This document shows, piece after piece, positions 15,823-23,644 of a stretch of 42,035 nucleotides of DNA. Each line of letters begins with the position of its first letter. Position 1 is the first letter of the stretch. Location of the stretch: assembly GCA_002690915.1 (NCBI GenBank), contig NZGF01000001.1:1-42035 (forward strand), given 5' to 3'. A program made the translations under genes and the position numbers. The notes beneath the pieces are model-generated. The model had not been told where the DNA came from and made no database searches. It was given only the letters and a program-made list of their open reading frames with translations. The stretch comes from Crocinitomicaceae bacterium. GTDB taxonomy: Bacteria > Bacteroidota > Bacteroidia > Flavobacteriales_D > Sanyastnellaceae.

Positions 15823-17052
15823 CTACTCAAAGGCCATTCTGCGCTTGAAAGGTTGCCGACGCTCCCAGCGCGGGGCCGTTGAAGCCTGCCACACAAGACC
15901 ACAGCGCATCCAACCGGATGACCAATCCGATCGCTGATACCAGCCGACGGGTAAAGCATTCGAACGCCAAAGTTGAAATCCACCCATGACAAAAAGTCCT
16001 ATATCCCCTCGGATGGTCCGCTCCAGTCGCCCTTCGCAAGTGGTATGGGTGTACCTGTGGGTATCCCAGCCCCGTTCACTGTAAATGGTTTGTCCTGAGC
16101 TATGAACGGCGTTCCACGTGAACCGCGCTTTTCCTGCCCATTTGGCGTGCGCTCCAGCAATCCAAGTTCCAACAAGCGCTCGATCCTCATCGTACGCTCC
16201 GCGTACGGCGTCGACCCGGTGCATCCATCCCAAATCAACTCCACCTCTCAAACCGAAATGTTCGGACATCTCGAGGCGCAAAGCACCCCCTGTCTCTGTC
16301 CACAATCGGTATCCTTGCCATCCTTGCCCTGCATCGGTGTGAGCTGCATAACGCATCTCAAGGCCGCTAACCACCGGTCCTTCGCGCAACATCCAATTTC
16401 GAAATTGCGTCTCTTGGTGGCTCAGTTCAACAACTAAATCTGCGAGATGGTGGGTGCGACGTTGGCGGATTCTGTTCAGCCGAACCTGTCCCCGGACACG
16501 CGTCATGATGGGAATGCGCACCTCGGTACCTACGTCAAATTCTCTGCGGTCGAAACCCACGTTCGATGCATAGCTCCATTCGTTTTTTTCAATGTAAATA
16601 CGACATGACCGCCCCGCTTGGCGCAAGGACATCCACCATTTCCCACCCCAATTCGCCGTGTAAAAAACGCGCCACTCCTCCTGAAAACGCAAACTTCGGT
16701 CCCATTCGGTCCCTTTGGATGCGTTCACTTCTAAGCCCGTTTCAACATGCTCTTTGAGGAAACGGCGCATGCCAATGTGCGCTTCCAAACGAGATTGATT
16801 CACTTCCGGCTGACCGCTATACGCCTCCAACCCCAACGCTCCTCTCCAGTGCAAGGCATTGTGTCCAATGCGTTCATGCCCCCACCCCTTGAGGGAAGTT
16901 GCCGAGGACCAGCACAACGGAGTCCCGCTGGATTGCATCGGGGTTCGCGCAAATCCAGACCCCGCGTCAAACTGAATCAAGTGGAGGGATTGCTGGCCAA
17001 AGCTTGACGCAGGAAATACCAAAGCCACGGCAAGCAGAATTCTCCTGCACAT
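15823..17052 (-). CDS. Predicted outer-membrane beta-barrel protein of unknown family
   Basis: A 409-residue protein from the ATG at 17052 (MCRRILLAVALVFPASSFGQ), which has a good signal peptide ending near residue 20. I do not recognise the family. The mature part has alternating polar/hydrophobic stretches rich in Trp, Tyr, Arg and Gly (for example GLEMRYAAHTD and GGALRLEMSEHFGLRGGVDLGW), typical of outer-membrane strands. No T9SS tail or lipobox is visible. It lies 60 bases after cytidine deaminase and 35 bases before the CNT transporter, on the same strand, so a role in passage of nucleosides across the outer membrane is a reasonable but unproven guess. Confidence 0.75.
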   Translation of the reverse strand: MCRRILLAVALVFPASSFGQQSLHLIQFDAGSGFARTPMQSSGTPLCWSSATSLKGWGHERIGHNALHWRGALGLEAYSGQPEVNQSRLEAHIGMRRFLKEHVETGLEVNASKGTEWDRSLRFQEEWRVFYTANWGGKWWMSLRQAGRSCRIYIEKNEWSYASNVGFDRREFDVGTEVRIPIMTRVRGQVRLNRIRQRRTHHLADLVVELSHQETQFRNWMLREGPVVSGLEMRYAAHTDAGQGWQGYRLWTETGGALRLEMSEHFGLRGGVDLGWMHRVDAVRGAYDEDRALVGTWIAGAHAKWAGKARFTWNAVHSSGQTIYSERGWDTHRYTHTTCEGRLERTIRGDIGLFVMGGFQLWRSNALPVGWYQRSDWSSGWMRCGLVWQASTAPRWERRQPFKRRMAFE

Positions 17053-17081
17053 CAAATTTTCAAACAGATTACGACGTGGAC

Positions 17082-17096
17082 ACCGCATGTTGCGGT
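17082..17096. repeat. Perfect inverted repeat between cdd and the outer-membrane gene
   Basis: ACCGCA (17082-17087) and TGCGGT (17091-17096) flank a TGT spacer. The 15-base palindrome lies in the 60-base gap of the minus-strand operon. It lacks a T-run, so it is more likely an RNA hairpin or protein-binding site than a terminator. Confidence 0.45.
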
Positions 17097-17112
17097 ATAC
17101 GCTAATCCAGAA

Positions 17113-17598
17113 TCAAAGGTTGCGGCTGTCCGGTAGCTTAAAAGACAATGGAAGAAACTGGGAAACACTGTCTGAGACGAGAACATTGGATTCACCCGTT
17201 TGCATCAAAAATCGGATGGATTTTCCCTGGCGATGCTCCGTCTCAAGCATAACCTGTCGGCAACCGCCGCAAGGCGAAAAGTGAAGCACGGGCATGGGGC
17301 TGTCGGTGACAACCGCCGCTGCCACAATCACATCATTCGGGTGCTGTGCACCCGCCGCAAAGAAGGCGACACGTTCTGCGCACAGCCCGCTGGGGTAAGC
17401 TGCATTTTCTTGATTACTGCCCATCACAATGGCTCCTGAAGCAAGCAGAACCGCAGTACCCACACTGAACTTTGAATAAGGCGAATATGCCGTTTTGCAC
17501 GCTTGAAACGCAACATGAAGCAGGTCTCGATCAGAGGCCTCCAGCTCACTTACACTCCATTCTTCCAGCCAAAATGTCCGTTCAATGCGTCGAATCAT
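17113..17598 (-). CDS. cdd: Cytidine deaminase
   Basis: A 161-residue zinc enzyme that deaminates cytidine and deoxycytidine to uridine forms. Zinc ligands Cys73 (in GLCAER), Cys110 and Cys113 (in PCGGCRQ) and catalytic Glu75 are all present, as in the homotetrameric three-Cys type. NQENAAYPSG and YSPYSKFSVG are typical substrate-binding segments. The start at 17598 is preferred; an upstream start at 17664 would overlap the divergent AMP nucleosidase gene. It is first in the run of six minus-strand genes. Confidence 0.95.
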   Translation of the reverse strand: MIRRIERTFWLEEWSVSELEASDRDLLHVAFQACKTAYSPYSKFSVGTAVLLASGAIVMGSNQENAAYPSGLCAERVAFFAAGAQHPNDVIVAAAVVTDSPMPVLHFSPCGGCRQVMLETEHRQGKSIRFLMQTGESNVLVSDSVSQFLPLSFKLPDSRNL

Positions 17599-17649
17599 AA
17601 CCGCAAGTAAAGAAAATTTATTTGGTCCGGGATGCGTTACCTTGGCAAC

Positions 17650-18423
17650 ATGCGAACGAAACAAGACATCGTAACCAATTGGCTACCCCGCTATACGGGC
17701 ATGCAATTGGATGATTTCGGAAGCCACATCTTGTTAACCAATTTCAGCAACTACCTCGAAAAATTCGCGGAATGGAATGGATGTGAAATTGCAGAGCGAG
17801 AGAAGGCAATGCCTTGCGCGACAGTGGATGACATCACCATGGTCAATTTCGGTATGGGCAGCGCCAATGCGGCTACCGTTATGGATTTACTTTCGGCCAT
17901 TGCGCCAAAGGCGGTGCTCTTTCTGGGCAAATGCGGCGCTCTGAAAGAAAAAAATCGAATCGGAGACCTCATCTTACCGCTGGCTGGAATACGAGGAGAA
18001 GGAACGTCCAACGATTACTTCCCGCCCGAAGTACCTGCTCTGCCCAGCTTCGCCTTGCAGCGGGCCATTTCTTCAACCGTCCGAGATTACAATCGAGATT
18101 ATTACACTGGTTCGGTGTACACCACCAACCGAAGGGTTTGGGAACATGACGATGCGTTCAAAACATACTTGCGTAGCACGCGTGCTCAGGCAATTGACAT
18201 GGAGACCGCTACCTTGTTCAGTGTCGGATTCGCCAACCGGCTATCCGTAGGTGCGTTGTTGCTTGTTAGCGATGAGCCCATGACACCTTCAGGAGTGAAG
18301 ACCGATGCTAGCGACGCAAAGGTCACTGTCTCTTATGTGGACGAACACATCCGAATCGGAATTGATTCTCTGAAGGAAATCCAGTCTGAAGGACGGTCGA
18401 TTAAACACCTAAAGTGGCGTTAA
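17650..18423 (+). CDS. amn: AMP nucleosidase, Bacteroidota short type
   Basis: A 257-residue enzyme predicted to split AMP into adenine and ribose 5-phosphate. The ATG at 17650 gives MRTKQDIVTNWLPRYTG, the conserved start of the short Bacteroidota AMP nucleosidases. It has the phosphorylase/nucleosidase fold motifs FGMGSANAA (67-75), LGKCGAL (92-98) and AIDMETATLF (181-190). The regulatory N-terminal domain of the long Escherichia coli Amn is absent, as usual for this group. The start is 51 bases from the divergent cdd start; TTTATTTG at 17617-17624 is a weak -7 candidate. Its function in purine turnover fits the neighbouring pyrimidine salvage genes. Confidence 0.92.
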   Translation: MRTKQDIVTNWLPRYTGMQLDDFGSHILLTNFSNYLEKFAEWNGCEIAEREKAMPCATVDDITMVNFGMGSANAATVMDLLSAIAPKAVLFLGKCGALKEKNRIGDLILPLAGIRGEGTSNDYFPPEVPALPSFALQRAISSTVRDYNRDYYTGSVYTTNRRVWEHDDAFKTYLRSTRAQAIDMETATLFSVGFANRLSVGALLLVSDEPMTPSGVKTDASDAKVTVSYVDEHIRIGIDSLKEIQSEGRSIKHLKWR

Positions 18424-18874
18424 AAATCACGGGCTTCGACACGAAATATTTAGGTGGGTGACCAGTAAGAGGAGGTGCGAAGCTGCTCCTGGCTCACGAT
18501 ATCCCAATTCTCTGTATTGATCCCGTTTTGTGCACAATGCCCAGCTAACGGAAGCGACAAAAAGCATACCGATGAAACTCCTTGGATCCCACGGTCTAGA
18601 ATTCCCTCTGAGCTGGTCATTTACCACAAGGGATAAGTCTCACCTAGAGCTATGGAAACCGTGTCGGGCAGAATACTCCTGCAATCCCAAGCCTTTTAGA
18701 CAACGAGCACGTTATCTGAAAAGTGGTTTCTCAGGTTCCACAGAAGTCACGCACTGCCTTCGCATGCAAACAGAGAAAGGCCCTGAGCCAAAAGCCTAAT
18801 GCATTTGTAAGGAGGTGACACTCGCCCAAACGAGCCTGCGCATTTTGGACGAAAAAAAGTGAAGAGCGCCCGTG
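18424..18874. other. 451-base stretch without a recognisable gene
   Basis: Short open frames exist on both strands (for example 18530-18799 plus and 18427-18627 minus), but they use many codons rare in the neighbouring genes and show no known motif. I see no tRNA, SRP RNA, RNase P or tmRNA core motif, no clear terminator and no insertion-sequence end. It may be a decayed gene or an unrecognised RNA. Confidence 0.5.
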
Positions 18875-19267
18875 TCATGCACCAACGTGCGCCATATCAT
18901 CATCCGTGAGGAAGTCTTGGGCATCCATAAACCGATGGATGCGAGAATGGCGCGGGCTCGAGGCCAATTGAATCCACCCCTCTTCCGGTGCCTCATTCAA
19001 GGGATGGTCAAAATGAACTTCCCGAATGGCCCCCAAGTCTATCAATTCGTGCCAGATAATGCTCGCGCTCTGCGCCTCCGAATATTCGCGGCAGCAGCGC
19101 TCCTGCCATTCAGTCGCAGAAACGTCCACATTCGCGAAGGGCAATTGACTGAGCAATTCCACAATAGGACCGGATACCCGAGCAAATAAACCGGACGCCG
19201 GTATACGTAGAATCAAAGATTCGCTTTCAAACTGTGGCAGTGAGTTGGGGTTCCAGACGTAGGCCAT
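18875..19267 (-). CDS. Small protein of unknown function
   Basis: A 130-residue protein from the ATG at 19267 (MAYVWNPNSL); an upstream in-frame ATG at 19306 is possible. I do not recognise a family. Predicted order is strand (ESLILRI), strand (GLFARVSG), helix (PIVELLSQL), helix (ATEWQERCCREY), helix (IIWHELIDLGAI), then strand (REVHF). This winged-helix-like order recalls PqqD/RRE peptide-binding domains, but no characteristic residue proves it. No signal peptide is present. The C-terminal 40 residues are polar. It stands alone, divergent from the large adhesin gene and next to a gene-less stretch. Confidence 0.6.
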   Translation of the reverse strand: MAYVWNPNSLPQFESESLILRIPASGLFARVSGPIVELLSQLPFANVDVSATEWQERCCREYSEAQSASIIWHELIDLGAIREVHFDHPLNEAPEEGWIQLASSPRHSRIHRFMDAQDFLTDDDMAHVGA

Positions 19268-19358
19268 GATTTTCGTTTCTGAACCGGTATACGCGTAAGG
19301 AAACATTTTCGTTGCGTTGAAATAATTACCTTGCTACAACCAATTCATTAACGTCAAA

Positions 19359-22300
19359 TTGAAAAGGCTCTTCTTCATTACGCTATTTGCCCTGGTTGGT
19401 TGCTTATTTAGCGGACTTGGCCGTGTGTATGCCCAAGTCGATACCGAATTTTGGTTTGTTGCCCCAGAAGTCTGGGCCAACCACGGAGACAGCCCTACTT
19501 TGCTGCGTTTTGCAACGTTTGACCAGTCTGCAATTGTCACCGTCGAACAACCGGCAAATGGGGCCTTCCCCACCCAAACCATCGCAGTACCAGCCAACAG
19601 CGTTTCATCCCTTAACCTAGCGCCGTGGCTAGCCCAAGTCGAAAACAAACCTGCAAATACGGTCTTGAATAAGGGAATCAAAATCAGCTCAACGGCACAA
19701 ATTCAAGCCTACTATGAGGTGAACCCATCCAATAACCTGAACCCGGATATCTATGCCCTAAAAGGGGCCAATGCGCTGGGCACTTCCTTTTACGTTCCGT
19801 TCCAGAACTACCTAAACAACGGATACACGCAGTCTCCTGCAGGTTTCGACATCGTCGCGACTGAAGACAATACCACCATTGAAATTACACCGAGGAAACC
19901 AATCGTAGGGCACCCTCAAAATGTGACGTTCACCATCACCTTAGATGAGGGTGAAACCTGGAGTGGCCGTGCATCATCAGTCGCTGCAAGCCAGCATCCC
20001 TATGGAACTGTGGTCAATTCGGATAAACCAATTGCCATCACCATCAGCGATGACTCACTGAACGGCACTCCGTACGGCGGCTGTGCTGACCTCTTCGGCG
20101 ACCAAATCGTCCCTACCGAGATCGTAGGCACCGAATACATCGCAATCAAGGGCAACCTCAACGGACCGGACAAGGTGTTTTTCATCCCCACGGAGCCGAA
20201 TACCACGATTTCTGTCAACGGCAACGTTGTGACCACATTGAATACATTGACCTCCATTTACACCCACACCCTTAATTCTAACTCAGCATACTACGAAGCC
20301 AGTAGCCCAGTCTATGCGCTGCACCTGACTGGATTCGGTTGCGAAGTCGGAGGTGCATTGTTACCTCCCATTGTCTGCACCGGTTCTCAGGAAGTTGCCT
20401 TCATCCGGTCCACCAATGAATTCATCGGATTGAAAATCCTCGTTCCAGCTGGAGGTGAGGATGATTTCGAGTTCAATGGGAACCCTGGATTGATTAATGC
20501 CAATCAATTCAATAACGTCCCCGGTACGGATGGTGAATGGAAATACGCCAACATCACTGCATCTTCATTTGTACCGCAATTGTCCGCATCCCGGTTATAC
20601 AATTCAAGCACGACCTTTCATCTGGGCATCATCAATGGCGGAGCCTCCTCAGGCACGCGCTATGGATATTTCAGTAATTACGCGGCTCAAGCCTATGTGG
20701 TTCAAGTAAATGATAACACCTTGTGCGAAGGCGACGAGCTCGACCTGGAATCCAATCTTCTGATTGGTGCGACCTACGATTGGACGGGTCCCAATGGATT
20801 CTCTGGGCAAGGTAACCCCTTGCCGCTTGGTGAAGTCGGATTGGACGATGCAGGGGAATATGTGGTATCTGGATTTGTAGGCGCGTGCCCGATTGAAAAC
20901 GATACATTGAGCCTGCTCGTCTATCCGTTCCCCGAGGCGCCCGAAATATCGGGCGACTCGGTCGTTTGTGAAGGCGCACCACTTGTGCTATCAACCCCTC
21001 CCCTCGAGACGGTGCAGTACCAGTGGTCAGGGCCAGATGGGTTTTACCCCAGTGCAGATAGCATAACAGAAGCAGCGGTGACTCTAGACAACGACGGCAT
21101 CTACACCCTCGTCATCAACGACCACGGTTGCCTGTCATCACCGACCTTATGGGATGTAAGTGTCACGCCCCAACAAGCCCTCGAAATTGGCAGTGGCTCG
21201 ACTTGGTGCCAAACGGAAAACTTCACATTAGAGGCTACTCCCATTGCCGGAGCATCGTATACCTGGACCAACCCAAGCGGCCTGGCCTTAGGAAACCAAG
21301 TAGGCGTGCAAGTCAACAATAGCCAGCCCGAAGATTCAGGATGGTACACGGTGCAAGGTGAAGCTGAAGGGTGTCCACTTTTGCCTGATTCGGCGTGGGT
21401 TGAAATCATTGAGAATCCAGTCATACAATCCATCGATGCTCCGGCAGTTTGCCTGGGCAACGAGGCGATATTTTCCGCTGAGTTCACGTCTGATGGAACG
21501 GCAGTGGTGGCCTGGTTTGATGCCAATGGGGACAGCTTGGGTTCCGGGAACCCATGGGTGATTGCCTCGGCAGACTGGGAAGATGCTCAATCTTACGGTG
21601 TGAGTGTTGATTACCTCGGATGCGTTGCGGGGCCCGTTCCTTTTGAATTCAATCTCGTTCCTCCCCAAAACCTTCAAATCTTGGATGCCAGTGGAAGTCC
21701 GATGACAACTGATGAAATCTGCCAAGGCGATGAATGGACGGTCGATGGGAGCGGACCGGATGGCACGGTCTGGTCGTGGGTCGGCCCGGAAAGCTTCGCT
21801 TCCAGCGCCCAAACCATCACACTTAACAATGCCCACCCCGATGAATCGGGGTGGTACGTCGTTAGCGGTGCTGTCGGCTTGTGTCCCTTGAATCCCGACT
21901 CCGTGTACTTGGATGTATTTCCGACCCCTGCCCCACCCGTCCTCAGTGGATTCACTGAGATTTGCGAAGGTTCTGATTGGTCCTTAAGCGCCGAAACTGC
22001 GAGCGAAGGCAGCATCCTGTGGTTTCATCCCTTATGGGGCAGCTTCACCGGGGCGACGTGGCCGCTAGACTCCGTTCCGTTGGGTGGAGCCGGCGTTTAC
22101 GAGGCGTACGTCTTGGAGTCTAACTGCCCTTCCCCAGTTGTGACCGGTGAACTGGAGGTCGCACCGTTACCGGAGGTGGTCGCCGAAGACTTTGATGCAA
22201 TCCAAGTTGTACATTGTCCAGACAACACTCCAGCTTTGGATTTGCCTTTATGGGATCCGATGTATGCTGTCGATTGGACATTCACCGACAGCGAGGAAAA

Positions 22301-22751
22301 CACCATCGCATTTGGTGAAGGCCCTGGCCTGGTGGCCCTCTACGATGGCTTGTATACGGCTTACTTGAACACGGGTTCCCCTTGCAACTTAACTGCTCAA
22401 GGGACGTTTGAGGTAACGACTGTCTTATGTGCCTTGGTGGTTCCCAACATCATTTCACCAAATCAGGATATGCAAAACGAACGGTTTGCATTGCCTGATC
22501 TGACCTATTTCCCGTTCAGCACTTGCCGGATTTTCAACCGTTGGGGCCAAGTGGTATACGAATCCCAAGACTTTGGCACCGCGGCAGGTTGGGAACCCGC
22601 TTCGGATGAGTCTCCCGAAGGCACGTACTACTACGAAGTTATCATCAACCGCAACGAAGGGGATTTGGTGGTAACGGATGAAAGCGGCACGCGAACGTAC
22701 ATCGAACCTGGCCCAATTCGTCTCGTGGGCAGCTTAACCGTGGTGCGATGA
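19359..22751 (+). CDS. Large secreted protein: IgGFc-binding-like domain, Ig-like repeats, T9SS type B sorting domain
   Basis: A 1130-residue protein with a signal peptide at 1-25 (ending RVYAQ). Residues about 26-445 match the IgGFc-binding-protein N-terminal type of domain seen in Bacteroidota (DTEFWFVAPEVW near the start, IVATEDNT, GNLNGPDKVFF, GFGCEVGGALLPP). About 450-1020 are roughly 80-90-residue Ig/PKD-like repeats, each with a Cys-x-G-[DE] start (LCEGDEL, VCEGAPL, ICQGDEW, ICEGSDW). About 1025-1130 is a gliding-motility-associated (type B) sorting domain (NIISPNQDMQNERF, CRIFNRWGQVVYES). It is likely surface-attached or released. The start codon is TTG, since no in-frame ATG or GTG lies between it and the upstream stop. 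It is first in an operon and overlaps blh by four bases. Confidence 0.9.
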   Translation: MKRLFFITLFALVGCLFSGLGRVYAQVDTEFWFVAPEVWANHGDSPTLLRFATFDQSAIVTVEQPANGAFPTQTIAVPANSVSSLNLAPWLAQVENKPANTVLNKGIKISSTAQIQAYYEVNPSNNLNPDIYALKGANALGTSFYVPFQNYLNNGYTQSPAGFDIVATEDNTTIEITPRKPIVGHPQNVTFTITLDEGETWSGRASSVAASQHPYGTVVNSDKPIAITISDDSLNGTPYGGCADLFGDQIVPTEIVGTEYIAIKGNLNGPDKVFFIPTEPNTTISVNGNVVTTLNTLTSIYTHTLNSNSAYYEASSPVYALHLTGFGCEVGGALLPPIVCTGSQEVAFIRSTNEFIGLKILVPAGGEDDFEFNGNPGLINANQFNNVPGTDGEWKYANITASSFVPQLSASRLYNSSTTFHLGIINGGASSGTRYGYFSNYAAQAYVVQVNDNTLCEGDELDLESNLLIGATYDWTGPNGFSGQGNPLPLGEVGLDDAGEYVVSGFVGACPIENDTLSLLVYPFPEAPEISGDSVVCEGAPLVLSTPPLETVQYQWSGPDGFYPSADSITEAAVTLDNDGIYTLVINDHGCLSSPTLWDVSVTPQQALEIGSGSTWCQTENFTLEATPIAGASYTWTNPSGLALGNQVGVQVNNSQPEDSGWYTVQGEAEGCPLLPDSAWVEIIENPVIQSIDAPAVCLGNEAIFSAEFTSDGTAVVAWFDANGDSLGSGNPWVIASADWEDAQSYGVSVDYLGCVAGPVPFEFNLVPPQNLQILDASGSPMTTDEICQGDEWTVDGSGPDGTVWSWVGPESFASSAQTITLNNAHPDESGWYVVSGAVGLCPLNPDSVYLDVFPTPAPPVLSGFTEICEGSDWSLSAETASEGSILWFHPLWGSFTGATWPLDSVPLGGAGVYEAYVLESNCPSPVVTGELEVAPLPEVVAEDFDAIQVVHCPDNTPALDLPLWDPMYAVDWTFTDSEENTIAFGEGPGLVALYDGLYTAYLNTGSPCNLTAQGTFEVTTVLCALVVPNIISPNQDMQNERFALPDLTYFPFSTCRIFNRWGQVVYESQDFGTAAGWEPASDESPEGTYYYEVIINRNEGDLVVTDESGTRTYIEPGPIRLVGSLTVVR

Positions 22752-23617
22752 TGGGGCACACCCGATCGGTTCTCCTCTTGGTCCTTGCCCTCTTATACAT
22801 CGGACTCGATGCTTTGGGAGTCACCTGGGCAGACACGTTTTTGGGAACACTGCAATTCCTTGGATTATTGGCCATCGGAATCCCGCACGGGGCATTGGAC
22901 GTGTGGACGCACCGCCACCGGTCACCCGGTCGGAGTTCACTCCTCTATATCATTGCTTATTTGATCGCAATTGCAGCAATCCTTGCTACATGGTGGAATT
23001 TTCCTCGCGCGGGCATGCTCGCTTTCTTGCTGTTGAGCGCCTGGCATTTTGGACAGGCGGATTTTGAACGGTGGGAAATCCCACAGGGAGAACTGGCATG
23101 GGGAACGGTGGCATTGGGTATGATCTTGACCTGGCATGTGGAGGAAGTCAATCCAATCATTGGTCAAATGGGAATCTCTTCAGAGGTCCAAGCTGGGTTG
23201 ATTCAGGCACAAGAAGCGCTCTGCTTCATTTCCACAGCAGGCTTGATTTCGTGTGGCATCATTGCCCTGAGGATGAAGCACTGGTCCTGGGGACTCGCCA
23301 TCGCACTGATCGGTCTGACTCCCTGGATTCCTGTATTGCTGTCCTTTGGGTTGTACTTCATTGGGCAACACAGCGCATCGGGCTGGCATCACTTGCGCCA
23401 TAGACTGGGCATGTCATCCCAGTCCTTGTGGATGAGGGCGCTGCCTTTTACAACTGGGGCCCTTGCACTCATTGGCATTGGTATGTGGATGCTTGGAAAT
23501 CCAGAGGCCTTGCAATCCGATGCAACGATCGGGGCATTTTTCATGTTATTGGGTTGCATCAGCATTCCCCATATCTTCGAATCGCATTGGTTTCTAATGT
23601 CTACAACCAAGCGCTAA
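22748..23617 (+). CDS. blh: Brp/Blh-family beta-carotene 15,15'-dioxygenase
   Basis: A 289-residue integral membrane enzyme predicted to split beta-carotene into two retinals. Family hallmarks are IGIPHGALD (43-51), SAWHFGQAD (97-105), GQHSASGWHHL (206-216) and SIPHIFESHW (272-281), whose histidines (47, 100, 208, 214/215, 275) include the likely iron ligands. About seven to eight hydrophobic segments surround them. In marine bacteria this enzyme normally supplies retinal to proteorhodopsin; no rhodopsin or carotenoid gene is in this window. The start overlaps the stop of the preceding adhesin gene (ATGA), and the paralogous adhesin begins 27 bases after its stop, so it is probably co-transcribed with them. 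Confidence 0.9.
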   Translation: MMGHTRSVLLLVLALLYIGLDALGVTWADTFLGTLQFLGLLAIGIPHGALDVWTHRHRSPGRSSLLYIIAYLIAIAAILATWWNFPRAGMLAFLLLSAWHFGQADFERWEIPQGELAWGTVALGMILTWHVEEVNPIIGQMGISSEVQAGLIQAQEALCFISTAGLISCGIIALRMKHWSWGLAIALIGLTPWIPVLLSFGLYFIGQHSASGWHHLRHRLGMSSQSLWMRALPFTTGALALIGIGMWMLGNPEALQSDATIGAFFMLLGCISIPHIFESHWFLMSTTKR

Positions 23618-23644
23618 ACACGACATTGCCTCTCCTAAGCCACC

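Noticed and set aside
18530-18799. 89-codon plus-strand frame in the gene-less stretch
   Set aside because: It uses several codons rare in neighbours (AGG, AGA, CTA, ATA), has no signal or domain and no plausible initiation context.
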